From positions 1,922,001-1,986,000 of the forward strand of contig NZ_CP104307.1 of the NCBI RefSeq assembly GCF_025252405.1: a stretch of 64,000 bases of DNA. The letters run 5' to 3'. The stretch is from Flavobacterium sp. TR2 (lineage in GTDB: Bacteria > Bacteroidota > Bacteroidia > Flavobacteriales > Flavobacteriaceae). How positions within the stretch are numbered: the stretch's first letter is position 1; every line of letters begins with the position of its first letter. This document shows positions 1-8,806 of the stretch, piece by piece. The position numbers and the translations under genes were made by a program. Below the pieces are notes generated by a model. That model made no database searches, was not told the DNA's origin, and worked only from the letters and a program-made list of their open reading frames with translations.

Positions 1-156
1 AAATCAGAGCTCTTTTATCTTAAGAAATACATCTCTGTAAATCAATTAAAAAAAGAGATCGAAGAATATATAAAATATTATAATAACGAAAGAATCAAAC
101 TTAATCTAAAAGGAATGAGCCCGATACAATATCGAGCTCATTATTATCAAATTTAA
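1..156 (+). CDS. IS3-family transposase, C-terminal fragment cut by window start
   Basis: Frame 1 is open from base 1 and ends at TAA 154-156. The 51 visible residues end in the typical integrase-core tail of IS3/IS150 OrfB transposases: a YYNNERI motif, then KGMSPIQYR shortly before the stop. The catalytic DDE core lies before the window. The IS end follows directly, so this is the last gene of an insertion sequence that inserted with its 3' end facing the lipoprotein gene. The family call is good; the exact IS group is inferred. Confidence 0.85.
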   Translation, partial: KSELFYLKKYISVNQLKKEIEEYIKYYNNERIKLNLKGMSPIQYRAHYYQI

Positions 157-164
157 TTATAAAT

Positions 165-190
165 TCGTCTAAACTTTTGGGTGCAGTCTA
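165..190 (+). repeat. Probable right terminal inverted repeat of the IS
   Basis: Just after the transposase stop, the stretch ending in TTTTGGGTGCAGTCTA resembles IS150-type right ends, which finish in GGGTGCAGT plus two bases. The left copy is outside the window, so the exact boundary (about 190) and any target duplication cannot be checked here. Confidence 0.55.
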
Positions 191-210
191 TTTTAGGGAA
201 TCGGAAAATA

Positions 211-258
211 AAAAAAGCATTAAAAGCAAGGTATAAGCCTTGTTTCTAATGCTTTTTT
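211..258 (-). terminator. Nested hairpin terminator
   Basis: AAAAAAGCATTA (211-222) pairs perfectly with TAATGCTTTTTT (247-258). An inner CAAGG/CCTTG stem lies between them. With poly-T on either side it can work in both directions. It ends the lipoprotein gene on the minus strand and shields it from IS transcription. Confidence 0.8.
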
Positions 259-275
259 CTTGGACAAAAAGGATG

Positions 276-1136
276 CTATTTTTTCAAATCTATTTCTTCT
301 GTAACTCCGTCTTTTGTTACTGTTGCAAGAGTGTCGCATTCTCCGTTTCCATAATCTATAGTAGCCGTAGCGCCATTTTTAGTAATAGAAACAATTCCTT
401 TTACTGCAATAGATTTTTTACATGCAGCTTTAAATTCTAAAGGTGTAGTGATTTCTGCTGAAAAAGTATCTCCGTTAGGGAAAGTTGTAGAACCGCTTCC
501 AGTAACCACAAAAACATTATCATCCCAGTCAAACCAAGTGTCATAACCAGAAGTCATTTCTTTAGTCAAAGTTCCTTTTCTAGTATAAACTCCGCCATCA
601 TCAAAAGTAATTGTCAGGTCAATTGAAGCTGTCAAAACAGGATGCGGTGTTACCAATAAATCAGTTTCTTTAATAGTTCTTACGATAGTTTTGCTTCCTT
701 GGATTTTTTTGCCATTATGATAAAATCCTTCAAAAGTATAGCTGATGGTTTGTGTGGAAGAAGTGAAATCATTTGAAAAAGAAACAACCATTTTTCCTTT
801 TACTGTATTTCCGTTGTTAAGCGTACAGCCTTCAGCACCAAAATCTACTGTCTTTGTCCAAGTGTTATTGGTTAGAACTGTAGTAATCGTGGCGCAGCTT
901 GGGAGAAAATTTTTTATTGGTCCGCCTGGTTTTGAATTTACATTAAGCTGAGAGCTAAACTGATCTTCAGCAATGTTGGTTACATCCTCTACAGAAGCAT
1001 CGATTTTCGAATTGGCTATAATTTCTTGGTTGGTAATCGCAGCTCCTGATCCGTCATTTGTTTTTTCATCAGAACTACAGCCGATGAAAAAAGACATACT
1101 AATACAAGTACTAATTAATAAAAATTTTGCTTTCAT
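276..1136 (-). CDS. Putative lipoprotein of unknown function
   Basis: 286 residues. The start MKAKFLLIS leads a hydrophobic signal ending in a lipobox, FFIGC, so lipidation is expected at Cys20, followed by the flexible SSDE linker usual for Bacteroidota lipoproteins. The rest is rich in Thr, Gly and beta-strand-like stretches, with paired cysteines near the middle and C terminus (for example LPSCATI, EGCTLN, AACKKS, GECDTL) that could form disulfides. It is alone between a terminator and the divergent prenyl synthase gene. I do not recognise the family; surface or periplasmic location is inferred from the signal. Confidence 0.8.
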   Translation of the reverse strand: MKAKFLLISTCISMSFFIGCSSDEKTNDGSGAAITNQEIIANSKIDASVEDVTNIAEDQFSSQLNVNSKPGGPIKNFLPSCATITTVLTNNTWTKTVDFGAEGCTLNNGNTVKGKMVVSFSNDFTSSTQTISYTFEGFYHNGKKIQGSKTIVRTIKETDLLVTPHPVLTASIDLTITFDDGGVYTRKGTLTKEMTSGYDTWFDWDDNVFVVTGSGSTTFPNGDTFSAEITTPLEFKAACKKSIAVKGIVSITKNGATATIDYGNGECDTLATVTKDGVTEEIDLKK

Positions 1137-1280
1137 AAATAAATAGTTTTAGGTTCTTTTTCTAGTTAATGAATTCAAATTAGTATTAGTTAGAGGTATT
1201 TTTGGTGTTTTTTTTCAAGGCAAGACATAAAATATTACAATCCTAACCTAAAATACACAACGTATTTTTATTTAAAATAG

Positions 1281-1288
1281 TATATTTG
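1281..1288 (+). promoter_or_regulatory. Bacteroidota -7 promoter box (TATATTTG)
   Basis: TATATTTG matches the TAnnTTTG -7 element of Bacteroidota and ends 8 bases before the ATG at 1297, so the transcript would have an extremely short leader or none. No clear -33 TTG is visible, so the call rests on the -7 box and position. Confidence 0.6.
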
Positions 1289-1296
1289 GAGTCTAA

Positions 1297-2274
1297 ATGA
1301 ATATTACGTCTCAAATAAAGCAGCCTATTTTTAACGAGATGGAACTTTTCGAGAAAAAGTTCCATGAATCGATGACCTCTAAGGTTGCGTTATTAAACAG
1401 AATCACTTATTATATTGTAAACCGTAAGGGAAAACAGATGCGTCCGATGTTTGTTTTTCTCACTGCAAAAATGGTTTCTGGCGGTACTGTAAACGAGAGA
1501 ACGTATCGAGGAGCTTCGGTAATTGAGCTTATTCACACCGCAACTTTAGTGCACGATGACGTCGTAGACGATAGTAATCGCCGCCGCGGATTTTTCTCTA
1601 TCAATGCGCTTTGGAAAAACAAAATTGCAGTCTTGGTTGGAGACTATTTATTGTCTAAAGGTTTGTTGCTTTCTATTGACAATGGCGATTTCGATCTGCT
1701 AAGAATCATCTCTGTTGCTGTTCGTGAAATGAGTGAAGGCGAATTGCTTCAAATAGAAAAAGCAAGACGGCTTGATATTACTGAAGACGTTTACTACGAA
1801 ATCATCAGAAAGAAAACAGCGACACTTATTGCGGCCTGTTGTGCGCTTGGCGCGAAAGCTGTAATAGAAGATGATGTTCAGGTAGAAAATATGCGCAAGT
1901 TTGGCGAATTGATCGGTATGGCGTTTCAAATCAAAGATGATTTATTTGATTACAGCGAAGAAGCGATCGGAAAACCAACAGGAATCGATATTAAGGAACA
2001 GAAAATGACGCTGCCTTTAATTCATGTTTTAAATACTTGTACTCCACAAGAAAAAAAGTGGCTGATAAACTCCATCAAAAACCACAACAAAGACAAAAAA
2101 CGAGTAAAAGAAGTTATTGCTTTTGTAAAAAATAATAATGGATTGGCTTACGCCGAAAACAAAATGGTGCAATTCCAGCAGGAAGCACTTTCTCTTCTAG
2201 AAAATTATCCAGATTCTGAGTTCAAAGCAGCGCTTACCTTAATGGTAAATTATGTTATTGAAAGAAAAAAATAA
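1297..2274 (+). CDS. Polyprenyl diphosphate synthase
   Basis: 325 residues, the usual length for long-chain trans-prenyl diphosphate synthases. They extend an allylic diphosphate with isopentenyl diphosphate, probably here to make the menaquinone side chain. The first aspartate-rich motif is DDVVD at 87-91 (in LVHDDVVDD) and the second is DDLFD at 214-218 (in FQIKDDLFD); both bind Mg-diphosphate. The KGKQMRP segment near the N terminus is the isopentenyl diphosphate site. Chain length cannot be read safely from sequence, so no symbol is given. It is a single gene with its own -7 box. Confidence 0.93.
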   Translation: MNITSQIKQPIFNEMELFEKKFHESMTSKVALLNRITYYIVNRKGKQMRPMFVFLTAKMVSGGTVNERTYRGASVIELIHTATLVHDDVVDDSNRRRGFFSINALWKNKIAVLVGDYLLSKGLLLSIDNGDFDLLRIISVAVREMSEGELLQIEKARRLDITEDVYYEIIRKKTATLIAACCALGAKAVIEDDVQVENMRKFGELIGMAFQIKDDLFDYSEEAIGKPTGIDIKEQKMTLPLIHVLNTCTPQEKKWLINSIKNHNKDKKRVKEVIAFVKNNNGLAYAENKMVQFQQEALSLLENYPDSEFKAALTLMVNYVIERKK

Positions 2275-2473
2275 TCTTTTTTTAATTAGACAATCGTAAA
2301 AATTTTTAATTCGATGATTGATTTACTCTATTGTAAATCAGTCATATATTTCTTGCTGTTGGAATTTGGATTTTTTTTTTGAAATTTTTCATAACCTCAT
2401 GCAACCATTTTAAATCGACAATCGTCTATGCTAATAGAAGTCTGTTTCTAAAACCAAAACCGAACGCTTATTA

Positions 2474-3034
2474 ATGAAAATTATACCATTACATCAAGAA
2501 GAAACCAAAATCATAAAGCTGGCTGTCGAGAATAATCGTCAGGCACAGCAGCAGATTTACAGTAAGTTTTCTTCTAAAATGTTAAGCGTGTGTCGGCAAT
2601 ATATAAAAGACATTCAGTTGGCCGAAGATGTAATGATAACGGCTTTTATGAAGGTATTTACCAATCTGAAAAACTTTGAACACAAAGGAAGTTTTGAAGG
2701 CTGGATTCGACGGATTATGGTTAACGAATGCATTTCGTATTTAAGAGTTCAGAAAAAAGTAAAATTTGCCGAAGACGAGTTTTTTGTAGAAGAAAGCTTT
2801 AATGAAATCGATAGCCAATTTACGGTAGAACAGATTCAGTATTTAATTGATGCTTTGCCAGACGGCTACAAAATGATTTTCAATTTATATGCGATTGAAG
2901 GTTACAAACACAATGAAATTGCCAAGATGCTTGGAATTAATGAAGGAACATCAAAATCGCAATTATCGCACGCTAGAAAAATGCTGCAAACACAAATTAC
3001 TATTTTAAAAAAACAAGATAATGGAACCGAATAA
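2474..3034 (+). CDS. ECF-type RNA polymerase sigma factor
   Basis: 186 residues with the two-domain layout of extracytoplasmic-function sigma factors. Region 2 is in the N-terminal half (AEDVMITAFMKVFTNLKNF, then GSFEGWIRRIMVNECISYLR). Region 4 HTH is near the C terminus (LPDGYKMIFNLYAIEGYKHNEIAKML, then GTSKSQLSHARKML). It overlaps the next gene by 14 bp, which in this group nearly always means a coupled sigma/anti-sigma pair. It probably answers an envelope signal through the membrane protein downstream. Confidence 0.92.
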   Translation: MKIIPLHQEETKIIKLAVENNRQAQQQIYSKFSSKMLSVCRQYIKDIQLAEDVMITAFMKVFTNLKNFEHKGSFEGWIRRIMVNECISYLRVQKKVKFAEDEFFVEESFNEIDSQFTVEQIQYLIDALPDGYKMIFNLYAIEGYKHNEIAKMLGINEGTSKSQLSHARKMLQTQITILKKQDNGTE

Positions 3035-3767
3035 TTTTGAAAAGGATTTCCGTGAAAAACTAAATCAACGCAAAATTGAGCCAAGCAGCAAAGCCTGGGA
3101 TCGATTGGATGCAATGTTGGCTGTAGCTGAAGAAAATGAGCCAATTAAGCTTAATTCTAAAAAATCTAAAAGAAAATGGCTGTATATCGCTGCAAGCTTC
3201 ATTGGATTTTTATTGGTGGGAACTTTGTTTTTCAATCAAAATAAAAAAACAGTTAAAGCGCCAGAAACGGTAATTGTAGAAAAAGAAACTGAAACAAAAA
3301 AAGAATCAGTTGCAGAACCTGTCTTAAAGGCTATCGACTCAGTAAAAACAGAAACTTCAATAGTTGAAACGACTTTAGAAGAGACAGTAAATAAAAAGGA
3401 AAGAGCTAATGTCAAAGCTTCGGAGCAAATTTCAAACAAAACCATTCATAATAAAACTAATCTAGTAGCGGAGTCTTCAATCATCATCAAAAACAATCAC
3501 GAAAAACAATCAGTAAACAATCAAACTCAAATTGCAGAAACTTCAAAAAATGAAAATGTCGATCAATTATTAGAAACAGCCGAAAATAAAATTCTAGCCG
3601 AAAATGGAACGAAGCCAAAATCAAAAATCAAAATTAATTCTAACGATTTGTTAGATCAGGTTGACGGCGAATTGGAACTTTCTTTTAGGGAAAAAATGAT
3701 TGCAAAAATCAATAAAAGTTATCACACGGTTAAAGTTGCCGTTGAAAATCGAAACGTTAAAAATTAA
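3021..3767 (+). CDS. Probable membrane anti-sigma factor partner
   Basis: 248 residues. A cytoplasmic N terminus (EKDFREKLNQRKIEPSSKAWDRLDAML, a motif common before the membrane segment of Bacteroidota anti-sigma-like proteins) is followed by one transmembrane helix at about 54-73 (WLYIAASFIGFLLVGTLFF). A long, low-complexity, Glu/Lys/Asn-rich periplasmic region follows. The start overlaps the sigma gene by 14 bp. The function is inferred from position and topology; no classical zinc anti-sigma motif is visible. Confidence 0.75.
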   Translation: MEPNNFEKDFREKLNQRKIEPSSKAWDRLDAMLAVAEENEPIKLNSKKSKRKWLYIAASFIGFLLVGTLFFNQNKKTVKAPETVIVEKETETKKESVAEPVLKAIDSVKTETSIVETTLEETVNKKERANVKASEQISNKTIHNKTNLVAESSIIIKNNHEKQSVNNQTQIAETSKNENVDQLLETAENKILAENGTKPKSKIKINSNDLLDQVDGELELSFREKMIAKINKSYHTVKVAVENRNVKN

Positions 3768-3800
3768 ATCATCAATCAAATCAATCAAAAAAAAGTAATC

Positions 3801-4892
3801 ATGAAAAATTTTACAATTTATCTATTTCTCTTGGTGTTCCTGCTCGTTACAAAAATGGTAGGGCAAGAAACTTTCGAGAAGAAAGCAAAAGCAATTGCAG
3901 TTAATATCGAGAACATAACAAATGAAGAGAAAGCGGCATTAAAGAAAGAAGTCGATGAAGTCAATAATCAATTGGTAGAAGGAACAATCACTAAAGAAGA
4001 AGCAGAGAAGAAAAAGAAAGATTTTGCAGAAAAAAGGGCTCGCAATATTGAAAATAGAGTAGCTCTTGAACAGGAAAAGCTGCAGGAATTGGTTCAGGAA
4101 AAAGTTGACGGAAAAGTAGATTACAACAAAGACAAAGGAGGGACTATATTGTTGATTGGCGGCAGCAATGATTCCATCAGACCGCATCAGACAGAAATAA
4201 AAATTCCTGCAATGAAAGTTTACAACGGACAAGATGACAAAGTGAAAAGAGAATCTAAAAGAACAACTTCTCAATTTGTATTTGCAATGGGCTTAAACAG
4301 TACAATGATTGATGGCAAACTGCAAGATTCTAATTATGATTTTATAGGTTCGCATTTTTACGAGTGGGGTTTGACTCTGAATTCAAGAATTCTAAACGAT
4401 AATAATTTGCTGCACGCTAAATATGGACTTTCATTGATGTATAATAATCTTCGGCCGACAGATAATCGCAGTTTTGTTGTAAATGGCAATCAGACAGATT
4501 TAATTACAAATCCGATACATTTAAAAGAATCTCGTTTTAGAAATGTATATTTAGTAGTTCCTGTCCATTTAGAATTTGATTTTTCGAAAGACGGGAATTA
4601 CGATGGGAAACCATATTTTAGAACGCACAAAGGATTCAGAATGGGATTTGGGGGTTATGCCGGAATAAATGTAAAATCGAAACAGATTTTAAAATTTGAA
4701 GACAATGACTATAAAACCACACAAAAAACAAAAGGAGATTATAATGTAAATAATTTCATTTACGGATTAAGTTCATATGTGGGGTACAAGGAAATAAGTC
4801 TGTATCTGAAATATGATTTGAATCCGATATTTAAAAATAATACAATCGACGAGAACAATATTTCATTAGGTATTCGTTTTGATTTCAATTAA
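3801..4892 (+). CDS. Secreted coiled-coil/outer-membrane barrel-like protein
   Basis: 363 residues. A signal peptide (MKNFTIYLFLLVFLLVTKMVGQ) leads a highly charged Glu/Lys helical stretch (about 25-110), then a C-terminal half of alternating beta segments (FVFAMGLNSTMID, FYEWGLTLNSRIL, KYGLSLMYNNL, ending SLGIRFDFN). The terminal aromatic strand looks like an outer-membrane beta-barrel. It follows the sigma/anti-sigma pair by 33 bp and is probably co-transcribed, perhaps as the envelope target. The family is not recognised beyond PorT-like barrels. Confidence 0.75.
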   Translation: MKNFTIYLFLLVFLLVTKMVGQETFEKKAKAIAVNIENITNEEKAALKKEVDEVNNQLVEGTITKEEAEKKKKDFAEKRARNIENRVALEQEKLQELVQEKVDGKVDYNKDKGGTILLIGGSNDSIRPHQTEIKIPAMKVYNGQDDKVKRESKRTTSQFVFAMGLNSTMIDGKLQDSNYDFIGSHFYEWGLTLNSRILNDNNLLHAKYGLSLMYNNLRPTDNRSFVVNGNQTDLITNPIHLKESRFRNVYLVVPVHLEFDFSKDGNYDGKPYFRTHKGFRMGFGGYAGINVKSKQILKFEDNDYKTTQKTKGDYNVNNFIYGLSSYVGYKEISLYLKYDLNPIFKNNTIDENNISLGIRFDFN

Positions 4893-4916
4893 AAATAAAA
4901 TTAAGTTTAGTTAGTA

Positions 4917-4945
4917 AAGGGCATCTCGAGAGAGGTGCTTTTTTT
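4917..4945 (+). terminator. Rho-independent terminator
   Basis: GCATCTC, loop GAGA, then GAGGTGC (one G-T pair) followed by seven T. It closes the sigma operon before dnaG. Confidence 0.8.
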
Positions 4946-5019
4946 GATTTAAAATGATAAAAATTCCAACAAGATTTGCGTATTTTTGCAAGCTCTCAAC
5001 TTTTTAAATTTAATACACT

Positions 5020-7086
5020 TTGATTTCACAAACCACCATTGATGCTGTTTTTGAAACTGCTCGAGTAGAGGAGGTTATTGGCGATTTTGTCAATTTAAAA
5101 CGCGCAGGAAGTAATTTTAAAGGATTGAGTCCATTCTCAGATGAGCGCTCGCCATCGTTCATGGTATCGCCCGCAAAAGGAATTTGGAAAGACTTTAGTA
5201 CAGGAAAAGGAGGAAACTCTGTTAAATTTTTAATGGAGCATTCTCAGTTTACCTATCCAGAGGCCATTCGGTATTTAGCTAAAAAATACAATATCGAAAT
5301 TGAAGAGACCGAACAGACAGAAGCAGAAAAAGCAAATACAGACATTCGCGAAAGTATGTATTTGGTTTCTGAATTTGCAGCCAAATATTTTCAGGATGTC
5401 TTGGTGAATTCTGAAGAAGGTAAAGCAATTGGTTTGTCTTACTTTAAAGAAAGAGGATTTACCAACGAAACCATCAAAAAATTCAGTTTAGGATATTCTC
5501 CAGAAACTTGGGATGCTTTCACCAAAGAAGCATTAGGAAAAGGATACAAACTAGAATTTCTGGAAAGCACAGGTCTGACAATTCCAAGAGAAGACCGTCC
5601 TTTTGACCGTTTTAAAGGGAGAGTAATGTTTCCGATTCAAAGTATGTCGGGGCGCGTTTTGGGTTTTGGAGGACGTATTTTGACCAATGATAAAAAAGCG
5701 GCGAAATACCTGAATTCGCCAGAAAGTGACATTTACCATAAAAGTAAAGTTCTTTACGGAATTTATCACGCCAAGCAATCTATAGCGAAGCAAAACAACT
5801 GTTATTTAGTAGAAGGTTATACCGATGTGATCCAGTTTAGTCAAGCCGGAATCGAAAATGTTGTGGCTTCGTCTGGAACTGCTTTAACCCCAGATCAAAT
5901 TCGTTTGATCAATCGTCTGACGCGAAATATCACCGTTCTTTTTGATGGAGATGCGGCTGGTTTGCGCGCCTCTATTCGAGGAATTGATTTAATTCTAGAG
6001 GAAGGAATGAATGTGCGTGTTTGTTCTTTTCCTGATGGAGAAGACCCTGACAGTTTTGCGCGAAAAAATTCGCATGATGATTTAGTTGCGTATCTAGAAA
6101 ACAACAGCAAAGATTTTATACAGTTTAAAGCTTCGATTTTAATGGGCGAAGCTAAAAATGACCCTATAAAAAAAGCTGACTTGATTCGTGATATGGTCTC
6201 GAGTATTTCTAAAATACCGGATCGAATCCAGCGTGAAGTATATATTCAGGAATGTGCCCGAATCATGGATATTTCGGAGCAGGTTTTGACGAGTACCTTG
6301 GCACAGCTAATCCAAAAAGATATAGCCGATGCTAATAAAAAGCTAAAACAGGAGCAAAAACCTTTTGAGGTGGTTAGAAACCAGCCTCCGCAAGCGGGTA
6401 CTTTTTCGGGTGGAGATCCAGAAGATCCGAGAACAGGACCGCCAGATGATTATCCAGGAGATCCGGGATATTATCCGCAGGAGCAAAATCAGAAAGTAGA
6501 TATTTTGTATGGTTTCGAAAGGAAGGTTATTGAGGTATTGCTTTTGTATGGAGGCGTTGTCGAAAGTTTTGAAGATGTTTTCTTAAGGGCAGATGAAGAA
6601 GGAAATGTAAAAGAAGTTTCGGAAAGAAGACAATACAAAGTATTTGAAAAAATATATTTAAGTCTGCAGGAAGATGAAATAGAGCTGTCAAACGTTTTGT
6701 TTCAAAATATTTACAATAACATTATTAATTTTTACAATCAAAACGAAACTTTTAGCCTCGATAAATATTTAATGCATTTAGAGCCAGAATTTGCTCAGGA
6801 AGTGACAAATATTTTAATGGAAGACGAGAGATTGACCATTCATAATTGGGAAGGACAAAATATTTTTCCAAAGCAAAAAAGTGAAACTATAGAGCAGAAT
6901 GTCTCAGAAACGATATTTTCCATGAGATGGTATCTGGTGTCTAGAATTATTGCAGAATTAAAGAATTCTCTTTTAACCAATCCGCAAGAGGACAATTCGG
7001 AAATTCTGAGTATGGTTATCGATTATTATAAGCTGCTGAATAATTTTTCTAGGAAATTAGGCCGAGTGGTGGTGCCTTATCACTAA
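5020..7086 (+). CDS. dnaG: DNA primase, with all zinc ligands replaced
   Basis: 688 residues; makes RNA primers at the replication fork. The start is TTG at 5020, chosen because the conserved N terminus (TIDAVFETARVEEVIGDFVNLKRAG) begins there and no ATG precedes it. The TOPRIM catalytic core is present: E265 in VEGYTD and D309/D311 in DGDAAG. The N-terminal zinc domain keeps its fold signature (PFSDERSPSF and GKGGN), but the four usual ligands C, H, C, C are Ser37, Ser40, Asp58 and Thr61. A Pro/Gly-rich linker at about 455-495 precedes the helicase-binding domain. Single gene between terminators. Confidence 0.97.
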   Translation: MISQTTIDAVFETARVEEVIGDFVNLKRAGSNFKGLSPFSDERSPSFMVSPAKGIWKDFSTGKGGNSVKFLMEHSQFTYPEAIRYLAKKYNIEIEETEQTEAEKANTDIRESMYLVSEFAAKYFQDVLVNSEEGKAIGLSYFKERGFTNETIKKFSLGYSPETWDAFTKEALGKGYKLEFLESTGLTIPREDRPFDRFKGRVMFPIQSMSGRVLGFGGRILTNDKKAAKYLNSPESDIYHKSKVLYGIYHAKQSIAKQNNCYLVEGYTDVIQFSQAGIENVVASSGTALTPDQIRLINRLTRNITVLFDGDAAGLRASIRGIDLILEEGMNVRVCSFPDGEDPDSFARKNSHDDLVAYLENNSKDFIQFKASILMGEAKNDPIKKADLIRDMVSSISKIPDRIQREVYIQECARIMDISEQVLTSTLAQLIQKDIADANKKLKQEQKPFEVVRNQPPQAGTFSGGDPEDPRTGPPDDYPGDPGYYPQEQNQKVDILYGFERKVIEVLLLYGGVVESFEDVFLRADEEGNVKEVSERRQYKVFEKIYLSLQEDEIELSNVLFQNIYNNIINFYNQNETFSLDKYLMHLEPEFAQEVTNILMEDERLTIHNWEGQNIFPKQKSETIEQNVSETIFSMRWYLVSRIIAELKNSLLTNPQEDNSEILSMVIDYYKLLNNFSRKLGRVVVPYH

Positions 7087-7092
7087 AAAGAG

Positions 7093-7137
7093 AAAAACTC
7101 TATCTAATTCTGATAAATCAAAAAAGATAGAGTTTTT
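7093..7137. terminator. Bidirectional terminator between dnaG and regulator
   Basis: AAAAACTCTATCT (7093-7105) and AGATAGAGTTTTT (7125-7137) are perfect complements. The terminal A and T runs suit both convergent genes. Confidence 0.85.
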
Positions 7138-7178
7138 ATAAGGTTTCGATGTACTTAAACTAAGTAGTCGATCGGTAA

Positions 7179-7808
7179 TTAGATAATTTCTAAAGTCTTA
7201 GCTTTGTTTACTAAGTCAACTAAATTAGTAACATTTAATTTAGTTAATAATCTTAGTTTGTAGGTACTGATCGTTTTTTCGTTCAGATTTAAGATTTTAG
7301 AGATTTCGTTGTTTTTCTTACCATCACTTAAATAACGTAAAACTTCGATTTCGCGGTTAGAAAGTTTTCTGTACAGACGCTCACTTTTGCTTTGTTTAGC
7401 AATAAGTGCCATGTTTTTACGTACTGTTTCGTTGATGATAATTTTTCCTTCGTGTACTTTAATAATAGAATGACCTAATGTTTCAAGTTTTTCTGTTTTG
7501 TGCACATACCCAGAAACTCCTGCTTTAATTGCATTTGGAGCATACATTTGCTCTGCAAGATCACTGAAAATAACAATTTTTGTTTTTGGGAAGTTTTTCA
7601 GGATAGATTTAATTTCAAAGATGCTCGAAAGACCTTCTAACTCTAAATCTAGAATTAAAATATCGATCTCCTTCGTTTGAAGAATATCTCTAACCATTGA
7701 AAAATTGCCGACATTGGCAACAATTGAAATTTGATCGTGGTCTTTGAAATAAGACTTAACGCCAAAGTGCGTCACAGGATGATTGTCTGCTAGACATACT
7801 TTAATCAT
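7179..7808 (-). CDS. NarL/FixJ-type response regulator
   Basis: 209 residues. The receiver domain spans about 1-120 with phospho-acceptor Asp54 (ILILDLEL), acidic Asp8 and the Thr/Ser-Lys region (KTEK). The C-terminal LuxR-type HTH is NREIEVLRYLSDGKKNNEISKILNLNEKTISTYKL. It binds DNA as a phosphorylated dimer. The usual second acidic residue after Asp8 is Asn9 (LADNHP), which is common in this family. No sensor kinase lies next to it, so it is an orphan and its signal is unknown. Confidence 0.93.
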   Translation of the reverse strand: MIKVCLADNHPVTHFGVKSYFKDHDQISIVANVGNFSMVRDILQTKEIDILILDLELEGLSSIFEIKSILKNFPKTKIVIFSDLAEQMYAPNAIKAGVSGYVHKTEKLETLGHSIIKVHEGKIIINETVRKNMALIAKQSKSERLYRKLSNREIEVLRYLSDGKKNNEISKILNLNEKTISTYKLRLLTKLNVTNLVDLVNKAKTLEII

Positions 7809-7900
7809 AATTTTTACCTTTTTTAGAATTGTTCATGTTTTTGGAACGGTAAAATTAATAAATAAATTCTGTAATAACTCGCAGAGAATGTTAAAATGTG

Positions 7901-8707
7901 TTATTTTAACGTTTTTGGTATTAAACAGACTGGAATTGGGTCCATTTTATGCTTGTTGTTGGTGTTTAGTCTTTTATAAATTTCAAAGACAGATTTTTCT
8001 CTCCCTTCAAAGTCAGATGCCGTATTTCCTGACTCCGCGGCTAACATCGCCCATTCCAATTCATCATAACTTGCGCCCAATTGGTCTTCATCGGTACGAT
8101 TGTCGCCAAATAATCCGTCGGTAGGAGCAGCTGTTAAAATAGATTGTGGAATTTGCAAAAATTCTCCTAAAGCGTATACGTCAGATTTCATTAAATCGGC
8201 AATCGGACTTAAATCTACGCCGCCATCTCCATATTTTGTGTAAAAACCTACGCCAAAATCTTCAACTTTATTTCCAGTTCCGGCAACAAGCAAACCATGA
8301 ATTCCGGCCAAATAATATAAAGAAGTCATTCTAATGCGTGCACGCGTGTTGGCTAAAGCTAAATTTACTTTCGCAGCATCGTCTGTTGCAGGTACGGCAC
8401 TTTTAAAAGATTCAAAAGTTTCTGTCAAATCGGTCTTAACATCAGCAACATTTGGAAAGCGTTTTTTAAGCTGGTCAATATGCTCTCTTCCTCTCGAAAC
8501 TTGGCTTTCTGCCTGATGAATAGGCATTTCTACACATAAAACTTTCAGTCCGGTCTGTGCGCATAAAGTCGAAGTTACTGCAGAATCTACACCGCCAGAG
8601 ATTCCAATTACAAAACCATTTACTTTTGCATTAGTAGCATAATTTTTTAACCACTCTACAATGTGCGTATTTACTTTTTCTGTCTGAATTGTGCTTTTTT
8701 TAGCCAT
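7901..8707 (-). CDS. nadE: NAD(+) synthase, ammonia-dependent
   Basis: 268 residues. It amidates nicotinate adenine dinucleotide to NAD using ATP and ammonia. The ATP-pyrophosphatase P-loop SGGVDS is at 37-42; the NANTRARIR-like substrate region (LANTRARIRMTSLYYLAG) and GTGNKVEDFGVGFYTKYGDGGVDL are intact. There is no glutaminase domain, so it is the short NH3-dependent form. Encoded divergently from gldB, with 99 bp between the starts. Confidence 0.96.
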   Translation of the reverse strand: MAKKSTIQTEKVNTHIVEWLKNYATNAKVNGFVIGISGGVDSAVTSTLCAQTGLKVLCVEMPIHQAESQVSRGREHIDQLKKRFPNVADVKTDLTETFESFKSAVPATDDAAKVNLALANTRARIRMTSLYYLAGIHGLLVAGTGNKVEDFGVGFYTKYGDGGVDLSPIADLMKSDVYALGEFLQIPQSILTAAPTDGLFGDNRTDEDQLGASYDELEWAMLAAESGNTASDFEGREKSVFEIYKRLNTNNKHKMDPIPVCLIPKTLK

Positions 8708-8806
8708 AATAGTTTAAGTTTTAAGATGCAGGGATGTATATTTGCAGAATTATTTTGAGTATGCAACTGCTTAAAATTCTGATAACACAAATCTAATTAA
8801 AATAAA

